DNA of 64,000 bases from Boesenbergia rotunda. Lineage: Eukaryota; Streptophyta; Magnoliopsida; Zingiberales; Zingiberaceae. The notes below the pieces were generated by a model. That model did no database searches. It was not told the origin of the DNA and saw only the letters and a list, made by a program, of their open reading frames with translations. Location: contig JAGFNQ010005212.1 in assembly GCA_024364735.1 (NCBI GenBank), positions 247,105 through 311,104 of the forward strand. The letters are read 5' to 3'. Of this stretch, positions 21,206-31,401 are shown in pieces. Both the position numbers and the translations under genes were made by a program. Position 1 is the first letter of the stretch. The number at the start of each line of letters is the position of its first letter.

Positions 21206-22239
21206 GACAATTTTAATTCAAGAGCACTGTCAGAGTCCTGATCGCGTTCTGATTTCCACTGATACACTACTGATTTCGCTTTGATCTTCTCTGCTATTGC
21301 TGATGCAAGTTTGATTTCATTTGCTAAACCTCTGATCAAGTGTGCAAGTGACAGGGATGACTTCAAACATTGAAGAAGGGTCAACTGGGTTCTTTCCATG
21401 TATCAGGTTTGGTTGTTTCTCCTTCTCAGGTTGCAACGGACGCTGGGGCTGCTAGCAACAGACCTGGGGCTCGACTGAGGGGAGCTCAGGGAGTCCATGA
21501 GAGGTCAGGGTAGTTGGGCAGTGGTAGTTGAGCAGCTGGTGAGCTGCAGTGGAGCGTCTGGTGGCTGGTGATGTGAGCTGCAGAGGCTAGATGCTTAAAC
21601 GTCCTGAGAAGTGGAGAAGGAATGAGATCAGTTCTTTGGCTACAACTCTTGTGCTCTTGCGACAACTTTGATCCATCTCTTTGAGCAACCAACTGTGACA
21701 CTTGAGCATCATTCTTGAAGATACTGCAAACGTGAGCGCTTGGAAGAAGGCAGAGAGCTTGGCGAGTCCATCAGCAAGAAGACACGAAGAGCAGGGAGTT
21801 CTTGCGTGAGATCTGTGCTGAGTGGAGCTTGGTGAGGAGCTCTCTTGTGCCCCTTCTGTCCTAAGTGCTCTGTAAGCTGCCTTTGTGTTTCATTGTGCTT
21901 AACTTCATATACACTGATTGAAACGCTGTGGAGAGGTTACTCCACCGAGAAGGAGGTTGCATTCTATCCGAATTTTCCGGGGCTTGATCTATCGACGATC
22001 AAGGGATCGCCCACCTTACGGGCACGCCAAGGAGTAGGGGCAAGTTATCCCCGAACCTTGTAAATCCTCTTTGTTAGCGTTTTGTGCTTGTTCTTAGTTT
22101 AGGGTTTAGTTTCTGCATCTCTGTTTTTGTATTGCTTCCGCTGTGCTGCGACTAACCCTAACTGCAGAAATCTCAAAAGTGAAAGTGATTTTTGTGTCTG
22201 GCTATATTCACCCCCCCTCCAGCCATCCAAGGTCCAACA

Positions 22240-22483
22240 GTCTAAACATTCCAAGGGCTGATTTTTCTGAAGAAATTCCAGCAACTTATTTTCCATCTCA
22301 GAACAACCCCAAAATGATTTCTAAATCAGTTGGAAGTGACCCTAGTTCAAGCCTAAGTCCTTCTTCTATTGATTTGCAATTTTGATGGAAGAAGAAGAAG
22401 AAATCAGTTAAATTTGGTTACCTACAGCAGCTATACTTCCCGGAATCCCTGCTCAAAACTCATTTCCAAAATTTTCAGCTCAA
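22240..22483 (+). other. Coding-like flank disrupted by the LTR
   Basis: Between the LTR end and the next ORF there is no intact gene. A reading frame without an ATG opens at about 22411 and continues into the ORF below, so the 5' end of that ORF was probably removed when the LTR element inserted. Confidence 0.4.
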
Positions 22484-23701
22484 GTGGAAGAGCCAAAAGT
22501 CTCTTTACCCTTCTCACAGCACCCTAGAGAGAATTCTCCTAGCATTAGCATGGATATTTTAGATGAGGTCGTTGATGCAGAGTTATTTGCTGATAAAGTT
22601 TCAATTGATATTCAGAGAGGATGTTTTAGCTCAGATGAGGCTGAAGATGCATTAGTTATAGAGGCATTGGAGGAGATTGATAGTAAAGCTTGTGACAGTC
22701 TTGAATTCGATTCTGAAGCTCTACAGAACTATTCTAGACTTTCATTTTGTGATGATATAGTTGTTGTTGGTCCTAACTTTTCTAATATGGTTGTTGTAGA
22801 TATTGTTGATGAAGCATGCGTTGGAGATGATTCTATAGGTGTAGGGGACTGCACTGAGCCCCAGGGATCACCAATTTTGATTGATATGTTAGAAGACTCA
22901 GAGAATAAGTATGAAAGTGTAGGGAGTTGCATGATGGAAGCAAGAACCCAAGAATCACCTATCTTAGCTGAATGTCCACCAGATCCTGAGATTGAAGTGG
23001 AGTCTTTACATGACCAGGAGGAGACCATAGTTACATCTACTCTTGTAGAATCTCCAGGTATTTTTCAGCCTGGCATGGTAAGTATATTTCCTAATTGTTT
23101 AGAAAAATTCATAGAGGTACCCAAGGTTGATTTTATGGGTTGTGATGAATTTCTTGACACATCTTATGTAGAGACTGATTGTGAAAAAATCATGGAGGTA
23201 CCTAAGATTGATTTTATTGGAAGTGATGTATTTTTTGATACATTCTATATAGAGACTGATTGTATTTCATTTCTTTCTTACCCTGCACGCGTGAGGGAGG
23301 TATTTCATGGTTTTGCAGGGCACCGTAGACTTTTGGAGTGGGTGCTCCAACTAAATAAACTCCAACCTTCTAGAAGGACTTCCAAAAAGCATCAAGAGGG
23401 AGGAGTTGATCTTACTTTGACTCGTAGCACTTCACCTCTTAAGTGGATTTTATATCTTAATCGTCTCCGTCCACCAGAACATATTTATGTGAAGTTGAAG
23501 TGTGGGGGAGCAGTGTACTATGACATTGATCACGTGAGAAATACTCTCTCGATTACCAAAACCCCACCACTACCGGGATGGAGGCTACTCCTTAATCGAC
23601 TCCAACCACCAGGAATAAAGGGGAGTTTGTTCTTTCTTGCATTTTATTTCATTGCATGTATCATTTTTATGTTTCTAGCAGTAATTTTTCTTTTAAAATG
23701 A
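22484..23701 (+). CDS. Envelope-like ORF of a retroelement: acidic protein with C-terminal membrane segment
   Basis: The frame gives about 405 residues with no ATG at its left end; the first Met is near residue 23 (SPSISMDILDEVV). The first 200 residues are acidic. Two 26-residue repeats lie at about 211-262 (EVPKVDFMGCDEF and EVPKIDFIGSDVF). A three-fold motif follows at about 283, 318 and 365 (WVLQLNKLQP, WILYLNRLRPP, LLLNRLQPP). The last 24 residues form a strong hydrophobic segment (FLAFYFIACIIFMFLAVIFL). A polypurine-like tract lies 540 bp downstream, so this sits where the envelope-like gene of Athila-type Ty3/gypsy elements sits. I do not recognise the family by sequence, and the function is unknown. 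Confidence 0.55.
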   Translation: MEEPKVSLPFSQHPRENSPSISMDILDEVVDAELFADKVSIDIQRGCFSSDEAEDALVIEALEEIDSKACDSLEFDSEALQNYSRLSFCDDIVVVGPNFSNMVVVDIVDEACVGDDSIGVGDCTEPQGSPILIDMLEDSENKYESVGSCMMEARTQESPILAECPPDPEIEVESLHDQEETIVTSTLVESPGIFQPGMVSIFPNCLEKFIEVPKVDFMGCDEFLDTSYVETDCEKIMEVPKIDFIGSDVFFDTFYIETDCISFLSYPARVREVFHGFAGHRRLLEWVLQLNKLQPSRRTSKKHQEGGVDLTLTRSTSPLKWILYLNRLRPPEHIYVKLKCGGAVYYDIDHVRNTLSITKTPPLPGWRLLLNRLQPPGIKGSLFFLAFYFIACIIFMFLAVIFLLK

Positions 23702-25616
23702 GTTCTTGCTAATAAATGCCTAGGTAGCAGAGAATGAATAAAGATTCATTGTGGATACCATTTTCAACTTTTTGGCACCTTGTTTCTTGCATGGTTAGGA
23801 ATAAGTGTCTTTCTCTAGATTTTCTCTACATCATTTTAGAGTCTCTTGAAAGCAAATTAAATTTGGTTGTTAAAACTTAGGATTTGAGTCAATGGATGAA
23901 AATTCTTGGATGCTTGAGTACTACTTAGTTATGGCTCTAGATTGATGACTTGAGATGAATTATTTTTACCTAGTGAGGAACTGGCCTAATTTTTGTGATA
24001 CACACATGTGATTGTACTCTAGAACTTGCTTAGGTTCTTTTAAAGCTATATTTCTATGATTGGACCACATTTATAGAGGTGAATCATTTTGTTTCCTTTT
24101 TCATATCATTTTTGCAACGTTCCTTGTTGATACACTTTTATGCTATTTTTCCTTTCCCTATTCTTTATGTTCATCATAATCTTTTCCATGGACTTGGGTA
24201 CTTTGATGTTTCTTGATGTTACTTTGCCCGAGACAGACAAAAGTTTAAGTGTGGGGGAGGATGCAAGCATTCTATCAAATTTTGAGGATAATGGAAGCAT
24301 TTGGCAACCATTGAGCCAAAGTGTGCCAACTTGAATGATGTTTTGTATCAAGAATGAGTTGCAAGAGTTGGTTAGTGAAGGCTACATGTGGAACATCTAA
24401 GTAAATAGTTTTGGAAACCTGCAAACTGAAAAATTTAAAGCTGAAAAATCTGAAGTTGAAGCACTTGGCAACCTACAAGCATTCTATCATATTTTCCATG
24501 TGAGTTGGCTGAATTAAACAGTGAGAACAAGCAAGTTACAAGCAACGTTCCATTGAACTAAAGCTGAAATGTTTAGAACTTCAAATCTGCTGAAAAAAAA
24601 ATTGAGAAGCTGAAAGGAAATCAACTTTAAGTGAGTTGATGTAACAATAGCCGAATTGCAAGAATTGCTGAAAAAAAAAACACAGTTGCAACTCCTTTAC
24701 AAGCTATCAGAAGTGTGGAACATTTCAAACTCCATGAGTTGGAGCTAGCCATTGTAAGGGATTGAGAGAAAAAATGGAAGCAGAAATAAAAACATAAACA
24801 TTGGCTGCAGAAGAGAAAAACAGAAAAGAAGAAGAAAAAGAGAAGAAAAAAATAGAAAAGAAGAAGAGAAAAGAAAAGAGCATGAAGTGGAAGTCAAATG
24901 CTGAGTTAGATATATGAATTGGAAGAGTGATCAAGTTTAAGAGTGAGTAGTGATTGAAAAGAAGTGATCTTGGCAGAAGAGAGTTCAGAGTTCTGCAGTT
25001 TTTGACTATTGATCAGTCCCTGATCGGTCCCGTGACTGATCAGGGAGGTGTCTGATCGATCAAACAGACCGATCATAGGCATTCCAGTCCGATCAGTAGT
25101 ATTCCATTCCGATTGCCAGAACGATCAGGGAAAGCCTGATCGGTCTCTAGACCGATCAACAGAGTTGGCACAGCATAGAACACTGAATTCAGCATTGTTT
25201 CTTGAGGTTTCTCATCCGAATTAGCTGATCCTACTCACCTTAGTTCTGATTTCATTGAGAGGACTATCAAAAGGGCAAAGTTCATTTAGTTACAATTTTG
25301 AGTATCCAAGTCTTCCATTTTCTTTACTTTTCCATATTTCCTTATCATGCCATATCTCTTTTCCATATTTCCTTACCATGTCATATTTCTTACTTTCTTT
25401 ATCATGATTCTTTAGTATCAAAGTTCATTAAATTTCTATTTCATTTCTATCATTTCATATTTCCTAAACTTGTCTAAATAAGCCTTTTTAAGTGTTGATC
25501 CAAATCAAGAATGATAGTGGAGAGTAGAGCATAAGCAAGCTTATGGTAGCGCAAGAATGATGTTTGTGTTTGAGTGAGCTCCACTTTCATCAAAAATGTA
25601 GAACTTAGGATGAGAG
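23702..25616 (+). mobile_element. 3' noncoding part of a retroelement
   Basis: There is no ORF of note. TTTAAGTGTGGGGGAGGATG at about 24242-24261 resembles the polypurine tract before the LTR at 28359 (AAGTGTGGGGGAG). A purine-rich, A-rich stretch lies at 24780-24890 and a GATCGGTC array at 25013-25163. The region ends in AGGATGAGAG directly before the LTR at 25617. Confidence 0.5.
25013..25163. repeat. GATCGGTC palindrome array 3
   Basis: TGATCAGTCCCTGATCGGTC, GACTGATCAGG, TGATCGATC, GACCGATCA and CTGATCGGTC..GACCGATCA lie within 150 bp. The surrounding sequence differs from that around arrays 1 and 2. Confidence 0.75.
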
Positions 25617-28094
25617 TGATATGTATCATTTTGTTGATCATTTCAGATTCTAAAATCCAAGTTTGATCCATATTTTACTTGTTTAATATTGAATTTATCC
25701 TAGGTTTTATGAATTTATTCTATTTTGGATTTTATTGTAAATCTTGATACATTTGAAATATTTTGGCACTGAATTGTGAATTTACATTTATAGGCTTGGA
25801 AGGATCATGAATCTAGGTCATGCTGGGTCAAACTTGAGTCAGAAGTGGACCGGATCGAGTGATCAAGCATCCGACTAATATGGGTCGTCCGATTTGAAAA
25901 CGGCTAGATCAGAGGCCTCTGAGAACTTTTGGTTCAATCCGAGCTAGGGTTAAAGCTAATCAAGCACTCAGGTCAAGATCTGAAATTTTCATCCAAATCA
26001 GAGATCATTTAGCCGTTGGATCAAGCTCAGGAGGATCTAGACCGTCCATTCAAAGATCGGGTAGATCTAAGCCATCCGTTGCAAATCTGGAAGATCCGAG
26101 CTACTGGGAGGCAGATCCTAACCCTTGATCAATATCTGGAAGTTTTGGTTCAGATCTGAAGAGATCCAACCGTTGGATGGAGTTAAGAAAATCTGGGTCA
26201 TCCATTGCTAAGTATTTAAACTAAAATTCTCCCCAGGTTGCAGTGTCATGTCTTCGCCGCTGTCTTCATCGTCTTCGAGCGTTCTTCATTTCTTCTTCGA
26301 ATTTTCTTCATCCGAGGGCGTGACCGCATCGATTTCTATATTGGAACAAGTTCTAGATCATTGGGAAGGTGTTTACGTGAAGATTCCAGCTCCAATTCGC
26401 CCAAGAACAGAGTTGATTGAGGGTTTCATTAGCTCTGCCATTGGATTGCTTTGGTCTCAGTTGTGTGCCATTTTCATCCATCTGAGCTAGCCGGAGGGTC
26501 CTCTGGAGTGCTCTGATCATCCCCAATCCATCATCGCAATCCAACACAGCTAAATCGAAGAGATCGGATGGGTTTTTCAGATTTGAGCAGAGTTTGAGTT
26601 TGATTTGATCACTGAGACAGATTTCCTAGTGATTTGTTGAGCTAAGGGGTTCAAGGCTCACTCTTGTGTGACGGCAAGAAGAACTTGAATCAAAGGAAGG
26701 GATCGATGTTAATTTCTTTGTGAATTTATGTTCTTAGCAGTAGCTTAAATTTTTGCACTCTTTTCATTTCTGAACTTTGTATCAGTTGAACTTATTTTCT
26801 TTGAATCAATTCTGCATTCAGTGTTTTTTCCAAATCTGCATTCGAATCAGCTCGATTACTTGTTTAGTGAACAATTGGTCTAATTTCAGTTTGGATTTCT
26901 GCTATTCATATCAGTTTCTGTTTTCTTTCTTGCGTGTTAATTTCGTTTCTAAATTCTACAGTTTACTTCAAATTCAGTTTGTGTCCAGTTTTAATCCCGG
27001 AAATTAGAGATAACTGTTAGTGTGCTAATGCATTTGATCTAAGTTTGCTTTGCATTTAGTTTCATTCATGCATTCTGGCTCAGCTTGTTGTGTGCCAGTT
27101 TTCAGCTTGCGTCTCAACTTCATTTCGGCAATGTTTCAGTTTTTTCATTTCTGAATTGGTGTCAAGTAACATTAGTTGAATTCAGCTTGCTTTTCTGAAC
27201 TTAGATTAGTGACTCGAATTCAGCTTGCATTTGTTAGTTTCAGCATTTGATCTGTTATTGCATTTCTGCATTCGGATTCCTGCATTCATCATTTCTGAAT
27301 TGTTCATTTACTTGCCGCGCATTAGTTTCCTTGCTTCTGAACTTTGTGTCGAAAGAAACTCCAACAAATGAATTGACATAAGCTTGTATCTCATTTGGTT
27401 AGCTTGTAAATTTCAGTTTCCTTTTGGCATATTAATCTCCAATTCTTGCAAGTTGGTATCAAGTAGGAAATTTCAGAATGGTTTGGTGAACAATTTGTTT
27501 GCAATTCAGTTTGTTTGGAATTCAATTCGGCTGAAGTTAACCCCACTTGTTAGTGTACTTTTGTGCTTGAAATCAACTACCTTCAAATCTAGTTAGTTTC
27601 TGCAATTTTCTTTTCGACAATTTCAGCTTGCATCATTACATTTTGGTATCAAGTGAATTTTCGGCACTGTCTTTGTATCAGTTGTTCCTAGATTGTTTTG
27701 CATTAGGTTTGCCTTGAGTGGTAATTTCCGAAGTTGAACACAAGCTGTAGTGAACTCTTGCATTTTGTATCAGTTTGATTTTCGAATTTTGCAATTTGCA
27801 TTAGTTGATTAAGTGGTCCATTGGTTGAGTTATTAATTGTCATCACTTTGTTTAGTTCATTAGTTTAGTTTCCTTTATTTTCATTACTTTTCCATTTCTA
27901 ATTGAAACCAAACCCAATTTTTTCTTGAAACCCAAAAATATTGGACGACATATAAACTCAAGCTCGAATCAAACATTCTTAACTAGCCCTAGGAAAAATA
28001 CGACCTGTGGCCCCTTTACTATATTTTATTCTTTGTTAGCAAAAAGGATTTCCAGCTTTACGAATAGCTAAATTTGAGACCCACATTCGTGACA
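25617..28094 (+). mobile_element. LTR 1 of a probable Ty3/gypsy family
   Basis: It starts TGATATGTATCATTTTG and ends ATTCGTGACA, and it aligns to LTR 2 (28359-30069) at both ends. Shared phrases are AATATGGGTCGTCCGAT, TTGTGTGACGGCAA against TTGTGTGACAGCAA, and GGAAAAATACGAC. It is about 770 bp longer than LTR 2, mainly from an expansion at about 26700-27850 rich in CAGCTTGCATT and TTTCAGTTT variants. It lacks the GATCGGTC array that LTR 2 carries. The upstream tract is weak, so the exact start is inferred from the alignment. Confidence 0.7.
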
Positions 28095-28358
28095 GTCTAT
28101 TTTGGGTCCACCAAGAGCCACCCAAAAATTCCCTTGATGAGGTTTTGTGTGTTTAGTTCATCTCAATGAGTCATGAAGGATGAAGTATACTAAGTTGTTG
28201 ACTAGGGTCAAGATACTAGTCCATTGAGTTTAGATTTTTGAGGATTGACAACCCTAGGTAATTTCCTTTCAATTGCTTCTAACTATGATTGAGACTAATC
28301 TAGGGGGTGCATTACTAGTTAGCTTGTGCGAGACGCCCAAGAGTAAGTGTGGGGGAGT
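28095..28358 (+). mobile_element. 264-bp internal region between two LTRs
   Basis: It begins GTCTATTTTGGGTCCACCAAG, a candidate primer binding region starting TGG a few bases after the LTR end, and ends in the polypurine tract AAGTGTGGGGGAG. There is no coding capacity. The layout LTR-PBS-tract-LTR is that of a minimal non-autonomous element or an internally deleted one. Confidence 0.6.
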
Positions 28359-30069
28359 TGATAATTACCATTTTGATGATTAATTTAGGCTCTCAAATCC
28401 ATGTTTTGATCCCTTTTTATATACTTAAGTTTGCATTTATATTAGATTTCATGAATTGTCTCTATTTTAGCTTTTGATTCAAATCTTTCTATATTTGAGA
28501 TATTTTGGCACTTAAATTTGAATCTAATTTTGTAGGCTTTAAATGATCATGGAACTAGATCAAATTGGATCAAACTTGAGTCAGAATTGGATTCGGATCA
28601 AGATGATCAAGCATTGGATTAATATGGGTCGTCCGATCAAGAAACGGCTAGATCTGAGTCATCTGTCAACTTCTGATCAATCCGAGCTCAAGATAGAGTT
28701 AATCATGACCATAGATCAAGATATGAAAGTTTGGTCTAAATCAGAGATCATCCAGCCGTTGGATCAAGCTTAAGAGAGTTTATGTCGTCCATTCAAAGAT
28801 CAGGGCAATCTGAGCCACCCGTTGTAGATCTGATCGATCCGAGCTGAGGAGGAGCAGATCCTGACCATTGATGGAGATCTGGAAGATTTGGGTTCAATCA
28901 GAGTAGATCCAACCGTCGGATGAGGCGAGGACAATCACAGTCGTCCAATTTCAAATGGGATTAATTAAATGCAGAACTCCCTCTCCCAGCTCTTGGTCGT
29001 CACCAGATCGTAGTTTTCTTCCCAGTTCTTCGTCTGTTCTTGATAGTTTCTTCTCAGATCGCGAGGCCAACATCAACATCTGTTTGTTTTCAAGGTTTCA
29101 GATCATCGGAGAAGATTTTCCGGATAAGTTTGCATTCGATTTCGTCACTGAGAGGAGCTCAGGGGAGGGTTTCGCCGGAGATCCATTCCACCGATCACTT
29201 CCACTTGATCGCGGGTTGTCTTCATCTTCGGAGCAATCAGAGCACTTGGAGGGGTTCTCCGAATGCCACTGAGAGTTTCTGGGCTCGATCAACATCCAGC
29301 TGATCGAGGAAGAGGAGATCGCGGAGTTTCTCAGCCACTGATCGGTGACTATGATCGGTCAGAGGTATCACTGATCGGTCTCCTGTCCGATCAGTATAGC
29401 TCCTGATCGATTCCCAATCCGATTAGCATAGGTCCTGATCGGTCGGCTGACCGATCAGGAAGGCCAATTCGCAGCAACTGATCCAGGGAGTGTTCCTTCG
29501 CTGATTTTTGAGCTAGAGGGTCTCAAACTCAACTTTTGTGTGACAGCAAAGGGAAGTCTTGTTAATGAATTGGTTTGATGTTAAATTTAGGATAATTCTT
29601 AGTTTTAAGCACTTAATTCTTCAAGTTGTTCTAGCTTGTTCCAACTACACTTCAAGTCAAGTTCTCAAGCAATGTTTTGATCTAGTTTTCTATTATTTTG
29701 CAATTAATTCCCTGCAATTAGTTTACTGCAATGAATTCCCTGCAATTAGTTCTTAAATTTCAATTCCCTCGTTTGAATTTAATTCCTTAGTTTTCAAATT
29801 GGTTAAGTTTAGTTTCAACAATTTCCTAGTGCATTTATGCTTAGTTAAGTTTATTTCGTTCCGAATTGTTATTTCATTCCTTATCGCAAAAACCTCCATT
29901 TTATTAGAAAACCCAAATCATCAAACGACAACAACTTTAAGCTTGAATTAAACACTCTTAACTAGTCCTTGGAAAAATACGACTTGAGGCTCCTATACTA
30001 CTCATTTTAATTTTGTGAGCTAAGGGTTTTCAACTTATAAATATCTAAATTTGAGGCTCATTCGTGACA
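28359..30069 (+). mobile_element. LTR 2, carrying a GATCGGTC array
   Basis: It starts TGATAATTACCATTTTG after a strong polypurine tract and ends ATTCGTGACA. The array lies at 29336-29460, where LTR 1 has a different and shorter stretch. After its end, TTATTGGGTCCATCAAGC repeats the primer-binding-like sequence seen after LTR 1, which suggests a recombined tandem element. Confidence 0.75.
29336..29460. repeat. GATCGGTC palindrome array 4
   Basis: CTGATCGGTGAC, TGATCGGTCAGAGG, CTGATCGGTCTCC..GTCCGATCAG, CTGATCGATTCCC and CTGATCGGTCGGCTGACCGATCAG occur within 125 bp. LTR 1 has no matching array. Confidence 0.8.
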
Positions 30070-30426
30070 CTAGTTATTGGGTCCATCAAGCTTCCACCCA
30101 GTTGTATCTAGCAAGATTCTCACAATCATCTACTATATCTACAAGACCTAGAGGGACCTTATATGTACTAGACGAAAATAAAACACACACAAATATATAC
30201 AAAATATAGAATTTACACACTAATAAAACATCATCCTCTAATTCAACACTTTTTGAATAATATTTAAGTAACTCCTCAATTCTTGTTCTGGTAGGTTTTT
30301 CTTTTGAGAAGTAAGTAAGATAGAGGTCACCCGATGCCTTAGTTGAAATAATAGGGACCGAAACACCATGGTCCACTATACCCAGTAACAACGCAACATC
30401 TCGTCTGGTGAACGCAACCGGTACAC

Positions 30427-30731
30427 CTGAAAGATTTCAAATATTTAGTTATCATCAAGAATATACCCTTCAAATGATTTCACTTTGGGCCTGAAATTTT
30501 TTCACTTCAGGCTCACGTTGGGCCTGAAATGAAATCACTTCAGGCCTACCGAGGGCCTGAAGTGAAATCACTTCAGGCCTACCGAGGGCCTGAAGTGAAA
30601 TCACTTCAGGTCCTGGGTAGGCCTAAAATGAAATGTGTGAAATGTATCAAAATTAAATCATTTCAGGTCATCTTTATCGCTGTTTTATCTTACTATAGAT
30701 ATTGTTTACAATTCATAACTAAAACTATTAC
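30427..30731 (-). other. Intron of the plant mobile domain gene, carrying a hairpin array
   Basis: The borders read CAG-GTAATAG on the exon 2 side and TTTCAG-GTGTAC on the exon 3 side, and splicing keeps the frame. About half the intron is a tandem inverted repeat (30478-30650). Confidence 0.7.
30478..30650. repeat. Tandem inverted repeat in an intron
   Basis: CACTTCAGGCCTACCGAGG followed by GCCTGAAGTGAAATCA recurs about every 39 bp. Arms TGATTTCACTTCAGGCC and GGCCTGAAGTGAAATCA are perfect complements, so the array can fold into one long hairpin or several short ones. It has two near-perfect and about two decayed units. Confidence 0.85.
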
Positions 30732-31110
30732 CTGAGAATTTAAAAACTTGCGAGGTTGAATCCCAACTTTCGAATATATTCACCAAAATTCCACGGATAT
30801 GCTGCAATTCTTGTATGTCCAAGAAAACACTGAAGGGCGACTCTTTGATCTTCGCAATGTGTCGATCATTTAAAATTTGAAATGCTTCAAAAAATTGTTT
30901 AAAGTTCCCTAACACACTGCACCAATGTAGTTTTTTTCCAAAGTCATCTGAAGCCTACAGTTTTTGTACATTACAAAGTGATTCAGCAAAAATAAGTTTA
31001 ACCATATGCACAAACTCTGCTGTTTTAACCTAAGACTATCGCTAACATACCTTACTGGATAATGCCAAGGAAGAAGATACTGAATCAGCCACAGACCTTT
31101 CTCCTGCCAT

Positions 31111-31401
31111 TGTCAAAAATATAAGCCTTGCACAAACCCTAACCCCTACTTTCGATAGTGCCGAGCAATCTGGACTTCAACGTTAACACTTACAGCCGCC
31201 TCTGGGGAAGAGGATCAAGTTGGCCCTTGCGAATAGCTTGATGCACTATCTCCCTTCAACCCTTTGAGCGAAATGTGGCAAAAGGAAAGAAAATCCATGG
31301 ACCGACCCCGTCGTCTCCACCCCGTAAGAACTATGAGATCACCCCAAGGACGCCTTCGACATCCAGGGGTCACAGACCGACCATAGACCCTGTTCAATAA
31401 G
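31111..31401. other. Upstream region of the plant mobile domain gene
   Basis: About 290 bp lie between the ATG and the copia LTR. They include TATATTTTTG near 31118-31127 in minus orientation and CCCTAACCCC. No gene is seen. This is probably the promoter and leader, shortened by the LTR. Confidence 0.4.

Larger units (their letters stand above)
20287..22239 (+). mobile_element. SIRE-type 3' LTR with hairpin and GATCGGTC arrays
   Basis: The LTR starts TATTGATGCAGTC, a variant of the TGTTGGTGCA start used by the LTRs at 37885 and 61193, and ends TATTCACCCCCCCT...GGTCCAACA. No primer binding site follows, so this is a 3' LTR. Inside are a roughly 50-bp hairpin tandem array (20400-20735) and a GATCGGTC array (20835-21205). 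The transcribed 3' part ends in the C-rich motif seen also at 52351 and, on the minus strand, at 36410. ORFs here are chance ORFs. Confidence 0.75.
30100..31110 (-). pseudogene. Plant mobile domain gene, 5' part, cut by a retroelement
   Basis: Three minus-strand exons join in frame: 31110-31051 (MAGERSVADS...), 30954-30732 and 30426 to about 30100. The introns (30955-31050, 30427-30731) have GT-AG borders (GTATGT and GTAATA donors). Exon 2 contains FSVFLDIQELQHIRGILVNI. Exon 3 continues VPVAFTRRDVALLLGIVDHG and later ENLARYNW. These match the aminotransferase-like plant mobile domain as I recall it (RRDV..LLG and the YNWAxAV end). The frame stops at the retroelement junction near 30100, so the rest of the gene is missing here. 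There is no stop or frameshift in the visible exons, and TATATTT lies just upstream of the ATG. Confidence 0.75.

Noticed and set aside
24780..24900. A- and G-rich stretch as a possible coiled-coil coding region
   Set aside because: Frames are broken by stops, and the stretch is low-complexity purine sequence in a noncoding 3' region.
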